This document shows, piece after piece, positions 1 through 15,200 of a DNA stretch of 64,000 nt. Origin of the DNA: Balanoglossus misakiensis (taxonomy: Eukaryota; Hemichordata); NCBI GenBank assembly GCA_040954595.2, contig CM082591.2, forward strand, positions 9,424,001 to 9,488,000. The letters are read 5' to 3'. Positions within the stretch are counted from its first letter, which is position 1. The number at the start of each line of letters is the position of its first letter. Both the position numbers and the translations under genes were made by a program. Below the pieces are notes generated by a model. That model was not told the DNA's origin, made no database searches, and was given only the letters and a program-made list of their open reading frames with translations.

Positions 1-19
1 TTTGCTTTTATGTACTTAC

Positions 20-215
20 TGCAGGTGGTGCTGATGGTGGGATAAATCGTCGGCCATTAACAGAAGATCTCAGAGCAGGATTCCCAGAGAAATGAAAATT
101 AATGAAATGTTCTTCGAAGCCGGCACCACCAGAACTCTTGGGGACTTTAGCATGGCCTGGAGCCTTGAACTCAGATATTGGTATGCAGGTGCTGTATTGA
201 TCAGCTGGATGGTAC
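20..215 (-). CDS. Multicopper oxidase exon 9 (last in window)
   Basis: 196 nt with acceptor CATCATGACAG and donor GTAAGT at 19-14. It encodes [28 protein letters not shown] and [16 protein letters not shown], the family's start of domain 3. Ends in phase 0, so the gene continues beyond the left edge. Confidence 0.9.
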
Positions 216-3200
216 CTGTCATGATGATTTTACATTAAGTAGTAAAGGTAAGAAACACTTGAAGTGGACTTCAACACCACCACTGTTTCCCTACGATCGC
301 CTAATGCACATGTGCGTAATTTTGAGAGTGCACACATTGCGTCCTATCCAAATGTTCTGCAAATTTTGCATTCGACGCATTCCAATAATGGACGACTTTC
401 GCTTCCTTCCATATTTCATGTACACTGTATACATAGACTTTAGTTTTCTCCCTTCTTTTCACCTTATTTCTTGTCTGTTGTTAGGGCTGCACAGTGCCTT
501 ATGGCATTGACTGTATATTTTTGTAACCACAGTCTCTGGTTTGGTACATGCGCATAAGGCGAGTGTCGCCATTTAAAGCGATTTCATGAGCAACATGTTA
601 CGTTACGTTATAATGGTATTACCGATATAAATGTACGTTTCAGAACAGATTCTAGTTTTAAAAAAATCCCAGTCACCCATCAGGGCTTTGGTTATGGATG
701 TATCCGTGTGTAGGTGGTGGATAGTAGTACAGGCAGTGCCACTTAAATCAAAGGTTTGGTTTGGAAATATGGTTTAGTGGTAAGCGTTAAAACAGGTACA
801 GAATAATTTGAATGTCTAATGATTACGAACCCAAAGGGACAATTGGCAACATGACATGGTTCCGTAGCTGTGCAGACATCGAGTTGAGTGGTAGGAAATG
901 CAACTGGCGCGCTTTCATAATGCAGTATAGCTTCAACATGACCAAAGTTCACTCTTTCCTACAAGATAAACGAGAAAAATAGACAAGCTTAATGGGACAA
1001 ATTCTCTCTCTCCCGTTTATGTTATTCTACATGTGGATATATAGTGAATCAAAGTTCGACCACACTTGACTTGACTCTTAAACATGATTAAATAGCACCA
1101 GTAAGACTGCTGTGCATCACGTGTAAAATTACTCATGACACTAAATCCACAAAGCTGGATTTTGATCTGTGCGTCTACGTCTGTTGTGTACTTGTTATGA
1201 CAGGTTATGGTGATCTCGACTCATGTATTGCTCTGAGTGATTGGCATGCATGAAATGAGGACACATGAACAGGGTAGGTTTTGGATATATGCACGAGCCT
1301 TCAACTGATTCTGCTGACGTTATTCAGCGCTGTCAACAAAATCCTCCCACTTATTTCGCAAACAAATCAATTATTCATTCATTCATTCAATTAATCGATC
1401 GCTCGATCGATCGATCAAACGACCTCTCGATCGGTCAGTTAGCCAGTCAGTCAGCCAGCCAGTCGATCGACTGTCAACAAACTTAATCGATCGATAACCT
1501 GATCGTTCGAGTAATGGATCGATGAATAGGAAAGTTGGTAAAATACAAATTACTTACATTCTTTATGTTGTCCACCTCAAGAGTGTCTGCTCGTATCCAG
1601 TAATTTGACTGTGGTTTATTGCTCTCAATATAGAAGTCAAATCTCTCTCCGGTATGAATTATAATAGATTCCACTAATTGAGGCGTCACGTAATTTCCAT
1701 CGGTTGCAAATACATGAAGATCGTGACCGTCAATTGAAACACGGAAGGCGTAGATCATCGCAGCGTTGATCAGCCGAAACCGATAAAATTTCCTAAACTT
1801 AACAGTGACAGATTCCAAGGGAATGACTGTGTTTTCAGCATTTCCATTGAGATCGTAGTGCCAGCCTGTGGGGAAAATGGGATTGAATGAATCGCCCAAG
1901 GTTTAGCAAACAACCTCATCACATGAAAGTAAATTTTAATAGTCCTGCTGGTTTAATTTATTTTTTCGAATCTCTTTTGGGCAAATTTTGCCATGTTAGG
2001 TCAAAACCTCTGTTTGAGAGAAACTGTTAAATTTCTCTAATCTATTCTTTGCTATGATGTACTAAGGAAACATAAACATCGCTATGGGCATTTTAAATTA
2101 TTCTTGCAAATGAATGTCTAATTTCTCGATACCTTGCACCACTACTCAGCGGTGATTTAAGATGATTCTGTTGAAATTGTCATTTTTTTCTCTCATTTCT
2201 TTCTTGGACCTGGTAATTAGCTTACATTGAATGGTATTGATTATTGGACCTGATTTGATGTCTTATTCAAAATGTGAAATTGCAAGCATTAAATCACGGT
2301 TTACCTTTTCCATTGATTAACCCTGACACAAACGGAGTCACTCCGATTTCTGTGCCATCTAATTGTCGCGTTTGGTAGAAACATTGTGCTGTGTTACTGT
2401 AGCCGGGAGTGAATCTACCAATAAAATAGTAGTTGTCGACTATTATAATATTATGACATGAGGTAGAACGTCACGTGATATGATGAATAGTTCCTGAAGG
2501 AAAACAATGAGACTTTAATTGAAACTGCATCAGCTCACCTAGTCTAGAATCCAGACTACAGTATTTTTCGCTATGCTCCACATATAGTCTAGCCTTGTTG
2601 TCTAATTCTTAAATTTTTGCTATTTGCATGTCAAAGGACTTTAACCATGGCGACTCAGATCATGATCATGGCCTCTAACAAGTAAATTATAACCTGATCT
2701 ACTATTGATTGGCTGAATTAATTAGCAGGGGTGTTTTTCAATATCAGTGACCTGAGTTGCAATGGTTACAGTCCTTTGACATGCAAATACCAAAAATTCA
2801 AAAAATTAGACGACAAGACCAGACTGTGTGGAGAAAAAACACACAAGTCTGGATTCTAGACTACACCTCAGCATCAGTGCGCCCTCTAAGCCCATATGCT
2901 GCACCACTGACACAACAAACTCACTGATTATCCACACTACAGTCAAGCCTGTGTTAGTGGCCATCTCTATACTGAGCTCACTACTTACCATGTGATCAAG
3001 ATCATGACATCTTATGGGTCAATTACAACTTGATCTTCTACTGATTGGCTGCATTAATGATCAGAGGTATCAGCCAGAACGCAACGCCTTCATTAACATA
3101 TGCAAATGAGGAATCTGATTTGAAAAACGAGGTCGTTACACTGAGCCCCGAAAAGGGTGTCTGAATTGGGTCATTTTTTCCCGAACTTTGGTCATGAACC

Positions 3201-6200
3201 GCTATCAACAGCGTGTGTTCTGAGTAGTTTTGTTGGTTTTATTTAAAGGTACATATATCGAACTATATCTTCGGGAATTTTTTTGATGATTAATGCTATA
3301 GTTTTAGAGAAATGACGTAAAGTGCAGAGTAATGAAAATTCACGTTTTCGAAACATGCGTCGCTAAATTCTTGAACGGACTGTTGCACCAAGTTCTTTTA
3401 GAAATCCGATGTAATATTTATAAAGTATAGACATTGGCTTTCCATAATTGGCCCTTCTTCCCGTGAAGTTTGTATACTTTCCGGGGCATATTAACGAAGT
3501 TATGACGATTTAAATTTGTTTACTTTTTGCCGTGACGAGGCCATTTTCAGTGGGAAATGGCGGTAGTTTACAGCGTAGGCGGCCATTGTCGAGCGTTCAT
3601 TGCATGCATGTGTATATTGTTTACGTCCCACTTGAAGTGTTGATAAATGCACATATTCGAAATGAATTCATTTTATATCGGCTATTTAAACTAGCATGGT
3701 ACCTACTATTCTTGAAAATTAACTATGATCATTGAGATCTGCCTAAACTACGTAATTTTGGACCGTTTTAATAAGTTCGATGTACATCTACAATACGGTA
3801 CACACAAGGCTGGTTCAGCAGGCTTGTGTGTCCGCTTACGGCGATGCCTCCACATGTACATTATGGCCTTACAGATTTCGTCGACTGTGGTGTTTCACAA
3901 AAAAAAACGTCATTGAGCGATAAAACAAACGTTTGTAAAAATCAATCCGATTCTTTCAACTCCAAACAAAATCGCGTCAAACAGAGACCGCAAACAGCAA
4001 CTGGGATACTTGCGTTGCGTATTTACTAAGTGCAGTGTTTACATCAACGGCCGGGAAACCTCGGGTCACGTGTAGGTCACCTGACAACTTCCGGGTAAAA
4101 CTCCCCGTTTTTTAGCGAAAATTCTTGAACTGACCGTTGCACTTGTATCTTTACGAGCTTTTTTACACGGTCATTTTAAGTGTAGAAAAACCCACGTAAC
4201 CCTGAAATCTGTAAACTTTCCGGTGCATATTATGGAAACTGGAAGCGAAAAACTGGACCATATTTTCGACCGCTGAAGTAACTTCGGAAAATCGCCGTAA
4301 TATCAATATTTCAGCAAATAATTCCGAAATCCATTTGAATGGCACGAAATAAGACATGTCAGGGGAGGTTTTCGCGTTTACATGATTTAAAATAAAGCAC
4401 TCTAGCGAAAGTTACGGCAAGTTGAAAATGCCTAAAAAAACGGTCTGTGAGCGGCCATTCAAAATGTAACGTCCTGATCTGGATAGGAGATAATATGCTA
4501 ATGAAGGTGTTGCGTTCTGGCTGTATCGCTCAATATCAGTGACCTGTGTTGCGGTGACTCACCGCTGCATTTCCCAGAGGATTCGATTATTTATGTCTAT
4601 AGAGGGCTCTCTCATCCAGTCATGTAGTTGAAGAATAAACTCCCCTTCGAAATCCGGAACGGGTTGAGTCGCTCTCTGTGACATAAGTGTACATAAATAT
4701 ACAAATGATGAGACAATAGAAATTTCGAGAGAACTTTATAGCACTCCTTATACCCAAATTACAGTTGTTTGCAAAGCTATTGGTATGCGGAAAGTTTGCA
4801 GACGTTTACGTCTCGTAAAAATGTTCATTTGATAATTAAGTGCAGGCTTAAAGGGAGAAAGTCTCTCTCCCGCTGCCCTTTTCCTATTAATCATGTTTGA
4901 TACAAGACACTGTTTATGTTATTCTACATGTGGATATATAGTGAATCAACGTTCGATCACACACAACCTACATCCCGTATGTAGGATTTAAGAGTAAAAA
5001 TCTCGCCAAAATGAATAAACGGTAAACTCCGATTATTCATTTCCATGAGTTTTTCACTCTGGTGTCTACAAGTCGGATGGAAGTTGAGTGTAGTCGAACT
5101 TTTATTCACTATATATCCACATGTAGAATGAAATAAATAGTTTCTTCTATCAAACATAATTAATGGTAAAAGGGCAGCGAGAGAGAGACTTTGTCCCTTT
5201 AAACAGAAAACTACGTACCCTTTTACGATCCGAAACCTGGTCTTCACTTTCCAAGACGATCAAAGGTCCGTACAAACCATCGGTCCGTTGAACCCCAGCA
5301 TGTGAATGATACCAGTGAGTTCCAGGAGGCGTTGCCAAAAATCTGATAATGCAAAACACGGATAGAAATCAAAGTTGTACTTATGTTTAAAGCCTCTGGA
5401 GCTGCCACTATCCGCATTTTTTATGATTTTATTTTCCAACTTAGATAGGTACAGCGAAATAAGCATACTAATAGGTAAACATCAACATCTCATCGACGCC
5501 CGATTGTGGCTGTATGTTGCAATTTGAACACGCTATATTAAACAGATGTCGCACACATTTAATATGCTTAAATGCAGGGAAGGTTAAACTTTGCATCAAA
5601 AGTAATTACCCAAGTGTGTGTGGGTTGCGCGAAACAAGAACAAATTAAACCGATGGCATATTCCGAGAAGTTTGAAATAAATCATAAAGATCATTGGCTA
5701 TTGCACTTGCTGTATCTGACACTTCTTGATAAGCATGTAAATACTGACATAAAAAATAATTTCTGTCAGTTCACGAAGTGTTTGCGTAGCGACATATCAT
5801 GAGCATTCTGTCATGTTGAGGCCTCGAATGGTTTGACGCTTGAAATTCCGGGTAGATTATAGACTACGGGTACTTATCGAATGTACCCCGGCTTTCAGGT
5901 GAAGCTAAAACCTTCCTAGGCATATGATAATGTAGATTATAATATACCTCATGCTAATACTGTGCCGTGATTCGCCAGAATCCGTCACGTGATAGGAAAA
6001 TAGAATCGACTATGAACCGCTAGGGAGATAGCAGAAAAAATATAAACCGATCACGTGACCAACGTGGTCACGTCAATCAGCGTCGCGTCGTCTGACACAA
6101 TGGCCACCGCTGAAGATGTCGTCTGCCAGCCTCAAGAGAAAATTGCAAGATTTTCCCAGCTGTTAGCATGAGGTTTATTATAAAACACCTATAGCCTGGC

Positions 6201-9200
6201 CTATATTCGGGCCATAGCAGCCGTTTTTACCCCCTCGTGGCTGTGAGTTACCAGAATCATATTTCCCTCGGCCTGCGGCCTCGGGAAATAGCATATGATT
6301 CTGGTAACTCACACCCCTTCGGGTGTAATAAACGGCCGCTATGGCCCTCATGGCCAGGCAATAGGTGTTCAATATAAGCTTACCAGTTATTGCCACCGAA
6401 ATAAGTATAAGCGCGATAGTAAAATGAGTGATATGATATGAGAAACATTGATGGGTTAAGAACATTAATTTTACATTCAGTGACATCGACGATAATATTG
6501 CTTACCTGTATGTGAACGTCTCTCCTGGGTTAATAAGACAATGAGAAACTGATGCAACACCATCCATCCACGGAGTACCTTTTTGGACCATACCGTGCCA
6601 GTGTATAGATATTCCTTCAGTTATCAACCGGTTTGTCACTCTCACAACAACCTATTGATAGCAAATGTCTATGCAGTTGTAGTCATTAAAAGGGATATTA
6701 CCTATAACTTTTACCGTTATTTTGAGTATTTTTGTGTGTGTATCAAGTGCAACTTCCTAGCCCTGCTCTACGCCAAACATGCATGCTAATATACCTAGTA
6801 CTTCACATGTCAACGTAGCCGGTAGATTTTTATTGTTGACAAATGAATTCTTTTTTCTCGATGTTTTTGTGTTAACACTTTAAGATATCAAACAAAGAGT
6901 GTCTCGGATTTATTTTAAACCAACTAGCTCAATTTTTATGACACGAAAACTTGATGTAAGGATATACAAACGGCAATTTAAGTTCTTCAAAGAATACTTC
7001 TGAAGAGCAAGTGCCAAATTAATTTACCCGAGTGCCGTCTCTCACAACGATTGGAGGTCCAGGTAACTGACCATTGACAACAATTGCAGTACGATATGAA
7101 CCATCGCCGGTCTGAACTTGGTCTAACTCTGCAAAATACAAGCATTCGGAAACATAATTAATATTAAAAACACATTCAACACATGGAATCATTATTTAGT
7201 TTCCATAGTTAGTATACGTCAATTTAATTTTATCAAATAGCTAAGAAGTTTATACTATCATATCTATAGACTTCTGTCTTCCCTTTTAGAGAAACTCCCT
7301 TCCAGTTTTCGATTGTTGAATGACACCCCCCCCCCTTTAATTCGTCCGACCCCCACGCCCTAAATAATGCCGGCTCCCTAATGACGTTGGTATATTAATT
7401 TTATCAACGGCGATATCTAGCTTTTCCTCCGCATTTTGTCATTTTCATTTTTGTTCATTCAGTTTTCTTCAGCCTAAAGTGTTGGCAGTTTGTCCTGTAG
7501 AATATTTCCCTTTTCCTAGATTATTCTGTTTCTCTGTTGCTTTGTTTTTCCGCCAGATCTGTTAGAGTTTTTTCTTTATGTATTATGTATGACAGCATGC
7601 ACGTGTTCTGCCCTTAGGCTGCATTCACAAACACCTCTGGAGGGGGGGGGCGGGAGAATTCAATTTTTTTTACCGCTAATTTTCACATGCCCCCCTTCTG
7701 AACTGCCAATATTTTCAAATCCCCCCCTTCCGAACTGCAAAAATTTTGAAATCCCCCCCCACCAAGGGGGTGGGTTTGGGAGGGGGTGTCCCCCTCCCAC
7801 GTAAGAAAATTTTCTAAAAGACAGAGCTCAAAGCTGCATTTTAATGAACCTGGCAAAGGCAAATTAACTCAACTACCGGTATGTTGGGGAGGACAAATTT
7901 AACCGTCGCCGCTCAAAGTTATCATGGGGTGGGGCAAGTCCCCTGACCTGGGACACTAGATAAACCAGTCAATGATTGAAAGGTGTTGATGAATGGAGGG
8001 GGTGGGTGTGGGTGTCCCCCTCCCACATTAGAAAATTTTGTAAAATAAAGGGCGCGAAACTGCATTTTTGTGGACTCAAAAGAAATATTTAGTCGTTAAA
8101 GTTTTCAAGTCCCCCCCTTTCAGTCTCTAAATTATTTCAAATCCCCCCCCCCTTACATACCCTCAATTTTTTCAAATCCCCCCCTCAATTCTCCTGCCCC
8201 CCCCTCCAGAGGTGTTTGTGAATGCAGCCTTAAATGCACATCTTGTCACGAAATCTCGGGAAACACTGGGAATACTTTAAAGGTTCAGCACTTAAGAAAG
8301 CACTCTGGGGAAATTCCCACAGAAATCTGCAGCGTGGTAACGTGAACGAGCTTTCGATGACGACTGTCACTGAAGCGCCGACTTGTGCGTGGACAGAAGA
8401 CGCACTTGTAAAGCTGGGCTTGGGCGACAGATTACCCGTCCCAACTCAGACGGACCGAATAAGCAATAGCACTGAAAAAATAGCTACGTAAACCCACCGA
8501 TCTAGCAATCCAGCCTCACAGAGGCACAGTACTGATGCATAGAAATGGAGTTGAACGTAAATAAACGCAAAATAGCGGTAGCCAAGAGATTGGATCAGGA
8601 GAACACGAAGCGCACTGTTAGCTACAAGACGGCTACCTCAGAAGTGACTCAGAAGGTGGGAAAGATTTGCCTATACATGTATGTGCACATGACATGTGAC
8701 CTAGACTCCGCCCCTCAATGGTTGAGTGACATACCATGCACGGGGACCGTGTACCTGAAAATCAGGGATAGTGCCTATTTTACTCAATCACGTGTAAACC
8801 CATACCATGAGCCCCTCCACACCATTGGGTTACCAAGCGCGCATGTAATGTCAGGTATTTCATGACAACTCCCCCACCTAGACCTGTGTATGTCCTCATG
8901 CACAATTGGTTGTCAAAATATTACTTGTCATATACTTAACTGATCCAACCTCAAGGTTAACAAGGGTAAGTAACCCTTCTGTCCTGTCAACAACTAAATC
9001 CAGAAGTTTAGTCCAGTCAATACCGTCACAAAAATGTAACTGTGGATACCACATCCTTCTAAAGGTATAAAGCTCGTCGTTCAGTCAGTCATCGTGAGGA
9101 ACATGCCATATTGCACTGGCAATCTTATCGGAAGGACTCGTTGAAGCCTTCCGTAGACTCATCCATGGGTTTGGCAATGTCAGCTTACAATGTGATCATC

Positions 9201-12200
9201 TACTTGCCACCCATTTCTACTTCTGGGCAAACTAAATAAACTGTTATTTATAAGTTTAACGTTGCCTGGCATACCCCTCTCAAAATTGTGTCTAGGTCCT
9301 ATGTAAACATACATGATGTTACATGCAGAATACTATCTATTGACTGATAAGAAAGTCTGAGGGCCATCGACATCCTGGACAACTCGAATAGTCCAGCAAA
9401 ACTATAAATGGATAAAACATATTGCACCCTAGCCCCTACATTTTTGTTTTGCTTTGTTTTATTTTTTTTGTTTATTTTATAATTTTACAGTCAGTCAATG
9501 TAAGTCGATCATCGAGAAGAAAACTAATAAACGATGATTCCTCATCATCTTTCACTGTGACCCCTTATCACACGCAAGAAGACACATGACCATGCCACTG
9601 TGAACTCGTCGTTCACCAAGTGTAACTCTCCTGTATAGTTACACTTTACCTGACTCACCTACGCAGGGATGTCAACACCTGAAGGGGGATACCACTGATC
9701 TCCCTGGCTACGTGCGTCCGATTACTTGTGATTAGATTACTTGGACAACCCCTGCAGAGTTCTCCTTTGTCAGCTCCTTCCATGCCTGTTTTATGGCCTT
9801 TGTAGGTCTCCCGAAATCATAGTGGTCAACTGTTTTCATATTTCTCCTTGGATACCTATGACTGCTGTTATGCTCCTCAACCCTGTGTTAATTTGTTTTG
9901 TTATCAATGTTAGGATTATCGAGGTCAAGGTTGACCTCAGACAACTGATTACTTTTCCCCTTAAAAATACAGTTGTGGTCATTCTTTGAGACAGATTCCG
10001 AGACATGATTCTGATTACCTACCCCCGATAATATGAGGTTATTACGAAAATACCGCAAAGAATGCACGAGGACATTAGCGCCGAGTATCGCCCGACGCGC
10101 TGTGGAGGACGATGCGCTGCGCTAATGTCCGAGTGCATACTTTGAGGTATTTTTGTAATAACCTTACTATTATACATCTTACATCACCGTTAGTTCTTGT
10201 GTTGCATGTTACGTGGCTTTTAAAACGCCCAAAATGCCGATACATTCGATAGAAAACCGCTCAGTTGACTCAGCGAGCAGCCATCTTTCTTTTTTGTTTA
10301 CGTGCGTTCGACTGGGGGTGTCTTGAAACCGTCCGCATAACAACGCATACCTGTACACAGTGAGTTGGGGCGCCTTGAAACTTAAGGCGTATTTAACATG
10401 CGTTCCGTACGTACCGTTCCGTACAGCTTTTTTAGTGCACGCTAAATTCTATTGTTCTCGGTGCCAGATGTATAATAATGTATTATCAGTGTCTACAGGT
10501 TTACCAACATGTACACGCTCATCCACAGGCACTGTTTTTATCTTCTCCAACCAAGGAACCAGCTCTGTCTCGTGATATTGTTTCAGTTTTTCATGGTGTA
10601 CTATCTTAGGTTTGCTCCGTTGGCTATGTTGAATTCGGTATACAAGGTCAGAAAGTTTACCAATGACCAGATATGGCCCTCGTAGACCAACTGCAGTTTG
10701 GGAGCATACCCCTTTTTCCTTCGCTCGTCTTTGAGCCAAACAAAATCCCCCACTTTAAAGTTACGGCTTGTGGCAAAACGATCATAGAGACGCTTCTGTC
10801 GACGAGCAGTTACTTTTAATTGTGTTCTTGCATGTGCATGTGCTTGTTCTAATTTATCACGTAAATTGGTTACATAGTCAGAGCTAGACCCCCCTTAAGG
10901 GAGATCTACTGGCGTCAATGCTATATCCAATGGATAGTGCAACTCTCTCCCCAACATCAGCATATTAGGGGTTTCTCCTGTAGAAGGATGTACGCTACTG
11001 CGGTGTGCAAAAGTAGCTAAACTAACATTCTCATCACAGTCTATATGCTCTGATATAGCGTACAAGTGAGTGATTGTACTTTTCGACCTTACCGTCACTC
11101 TGCGGGTGACGTGGGGTTGTATAAGTTTTGTTAACCCAAAGCAACTCACACACCTCCTTGAATACTCTTGAAAAAAAGGCCTATGCTCTATCTTGAATTT
11201 GTACTGACCCAATAATTCTATCCATCGGACTAATTGCCCCTCAGGGTTCTTAAAACGCAATAACCAGACCAATGAGGCATGATCTGTTCGAATTGTGAAC
11301 TCCCTACCGAGCAGGTAGTGTCTGAAATATTTGACATATTCAACGACCACCAGCAGTTCTTGGCGCGTCACACAATAATTTCTTTCTGCTTTACTCAGGA
11401 CCTTGCTAGCGTAACAAATGGACCTTTCCACACCCACTTGTATCTGGCTCAGCACAGCACCTATACCTACTTTGCTGGCATCAGTATCTAGGATGAAATC
11501 CTCTTTTGCAGACGGGAAGGCTAATACTGACCAGGATGTTAATAAATGCTTAAGTCTGTCAAAAGCTTCTTGTCATTCTGACGACCATACAAAATGAGCA
11601 TTCTTTTTGGTGAGCTCATTAAGTGGCTTTACTATACTAGAAAAGTCTTTAATGAACCGCCTGTAGTAAGATGCCAACCCATAGAAACTACGCACCTCTG
11701 ATACATTAGTCGGTGCTGGCCATTTGCAAATGGATTCAATTTTCTTGGGGTCAGTGGAAACACCCTCCTTTGAAACTGTATGGCCCAAAAACTCTACCTG
11801 TTCGGCAAAAAGCACACATTTCTCTGCCTTCAACTTCAATCCAGCCCCTTTCAGTTTATCACACACCATCTGCAACCGTTTCAGCTCTTCCTCAAATGTA
11901 CTAGCAAAGACGATCAGGTCATCCAAATACAATAGACACACTTCCCATTGCAGCCCGTAGAATACCTTCTCCATTAATTTTTGAAAGGTGCCCGGTGCCC
12001 CTGATAAACCCATGGGCATAACTGTCCATTCTAACGACCTACCAGATGGAGTCACAATAGCTGACTTTTGTCGGCTTTCTTCATCTAGGGCAACCTGATA
12101 AAAACCACTGCAAAGGTCAAGGCAACTGTTAAAGCGTGCTCCACCCAGGCTTTCCAAGTTGTCCTGTATACGAGGCAAGGGATATGCATTAACAAGTGTT

Positions 12201-15200
12201 ACTGCATTTAGGCGACGAAAATCACAAACCAGACGAAATGAGGAATCTTTCTTGGCTACAAGTAGACATGGGCTACTCCACGGGGAGTCACTTTCTACCA
12301 ACAGCCCCTTGTCAACAAATGTTTGTATTTGCTTGTCAATTTCCGCTTTCTTCCAATACGGAGCACGGTATGGAAGCAATTGTATGGGTTTCTCAGTTGT
12401 CGTGGGTATATGATGTTCCACTATGTGTGTTTTACCCAAATCTGTTGAATCTTTGATGAAGACATCAGCATTCTTTACCAGCACATCAAACACTAACTGC
12501 TTCTGTTGATCTTAAAGTTAAATTCTGAACGCTCTGCTATATTGCTCTTTCATATGGTCTGGCATTCTGCTACACTCACCAGTAGTTATTGTGTTGACAG
12601 ATGGGAGTGTTGTCATTTCATCAGGTTTACTCAAAACATGGGAGGACTCGATATCAAAATTGACTGTTTTGTCCATTCTCAACACACCCATATACTGTAC
12701 CTTTTTAACCTCAATGTCTTGGTTACAGAGATTTATAACTCTCACTGCGTGTAATTTATTTCCCACTTGACTAAGAGACCCTGCCCCCATTAGTCCAACT
12801 TCATTCAACTGCACTGGCGTCACCAAAGCTGTTATTTCAGAGAAATTATGTTGGATGGTGTCCTCTGACAAACCACCAGATATCTCACTTTTAGAAAACT
12901 GACGACCCCCATACAAACTATTACCAATGTTACCAACTCGAGGAGTTATACTCATACGAGACATGATAATGGCTTTATGCCCTGCCGGAATAGATTGAGC
13001 CCAATTTGCTTGCAACCGACAACAAAAAGGCTTTACATCTTCATGAACTGTTTCCACCTGTTTGTTTCCTACAGTTACTGTACCCTTTTGAAGGTCCAAA
13101 CGACAGTCAAATTCTCTCAAAAGATTCATACCCAAAATACCTGCAGACCCATTTAGAGTTTCAGCTATTAAATAGGTTCGACAGCTTGCCTTTCCCCTAT
13201 TTCTATTTTCATCAAAGTTTCAGCCCATAGGCCTGGGATACTTTCGACCCATCCACCTGTATTAAACATGTACCAGAATCTGTCAACTGTGGGCGTTCAT
13301 CTTTTGATATAAGTTCGAAAAATTCTTTAGAAATGATGCTATGCGTTGAACCAGTGTCTACAAGACACTTTTGGGTTACTCCGTGCATGTTTATTGAAGA
13401 TAAATTGTTACCTAAGTGCAAATGACCAAGAGCAACCACGGGTTGACTGTCCACCCGAGAGTTTCCCTCAGACTTTGACAGAAATGGTGCCAAGTCTGCA
13501 GTGACAGAAGAATTCTTCACACAAGTTTTATGAGGTGTATTTGCCTGTGTTTTCGGATGTCGGATTTTACCACCCCTCCCCTTTTTATTGTTAGCAGGTT
13601 CAGCGATATCAGATCTCGAGAGAGAATTGGGACTGTTTGTCGTTTTCTTATGAGCTCGATCTTTTCCGGCCTTTCCCACATTACCATATTGTGACTGTTT
13701 TATTTGGGTTGGGAGCCGTCCGGCTCTCCCAACCCTTTGGAGTTTAACGACTCCACATTTTTATCCGTCCGACTGGGCTTATATTGGGGACACTGTACTT
13801 TTCGATGCCCCTCAATTCCACAGATCCAACAAACAAGTTTCTTTGGGTCTGGGGCTTCATAGACTCTGCAAATTCCAACCTTTCCAAGCGATCTAGTATA
13901 ATTGTAACAACACATCATTTTTACCCGTCGCCTGAACTTTACTTCCAGCAGCATTGTCAGTACTAGTGACTCGGACATTGGCAGTCTTTCCCTTTGCTTG
14001 ACAAAACTTTTGAAAACTTTCCTCACACTGTGCTTCATGAACAACATTTTCCAGGGTAGCATCTTTTTCTCTACCCGCTTCACTGATTTTACGCTGAATA
14101 GCCACATCCTTTACGGCCATCATAAGACTATCTATGCAAAGGCGTTCCAAACATTCGCCAGTGGCGCTTGGATATGCTTTTATCATCATTTCCCTTATTT
14201 CTTGGGCCAAATCTTGGAGCGATTGATCTTTCTTTCGCGCAATGCTTTTCACCCGCAGACGGAAATCATCTGCGAGCCCACTAGCAGAGAAACGTTTTCC
14301 AAGCAACTGACATAATCCCTCTTAGGTGTCGATGTCTTGACCACAGTGAGCTGCAAATTGTAATGCACGTCCCCTCAATTTGGTCAACAACATGTTATAT
14401 CGTTTTTCGGAATCCCACTGATTGACTTTGGCACAAATGTTGAAGTGAACTCGATAATTGGCGAAAAGCTTTGTCCAGAAGCGGACAAATTTGGACTGTC
14501 GCATGTTCTAACAATGGGGGTTGTGTTCGCCCCTCTTGTCGGAAAACTCTCATTACCACTCGATAAACTTCTACCTCTACCAATACAAGATAAATAACCT
14601 TTTGTGTCTCTCACTTGAGGGCTGAAACGAGGTATAGGAAAGTTGTTTTGGCTGCAGCTGGGGTATAACCCGTTCCCTCTGCTCCGCCACCACCACTCAA
14701 ACAAACGCCTTTCTGAACTGTAGAGGTGAAAGTACTACCGTTATTTCTAGTAACAGTGTTGAACCCACTGTCAACGCTATCCACATCGTCCCCAAAAGAG
14801 AATGGAATAGCCTGTCCCCTGTGCTGAACACGGGGATGTATGACCGCTCCATCAGGAGACATGAGAGGAGGCAAATTCTTGTCGCTCTCAGTCTGTTTCT
14901 GACGAGTATTTGATGCGGATTATGCTGGCTGACCGCGAGGAAACGAAATATCGCTGTCTACAGATTTCTCCATTGCAATGAAATATGAAAAACAAGACTA
15001 ACCCAGTAACACTGTATATAGCGCAACAAAAGAGCTATTGTTCTATCATAAAAAGTAGCAAACTCGAAGCGAACACCTGCGCAATCCTGGAACACGAACA
15101 CTAACAACAGTAGAAATCAAGAACGCCAAAACCCAATTTTTACAATCCCGCTAAGCTGCCACCAATTGTCACGAAATCTCGGGAAACACTGCCAATACTT

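Noticed and set aside
24-95. Plus-strand terminal exon after TTACTGCAG (frame GADGGINRR...)
   Set aside because: The minus strand of the same bases encodes a clear continuation of the oxidase ([10 protein letters not shown]) with matching phase; the plus-strand frame is a shadow.
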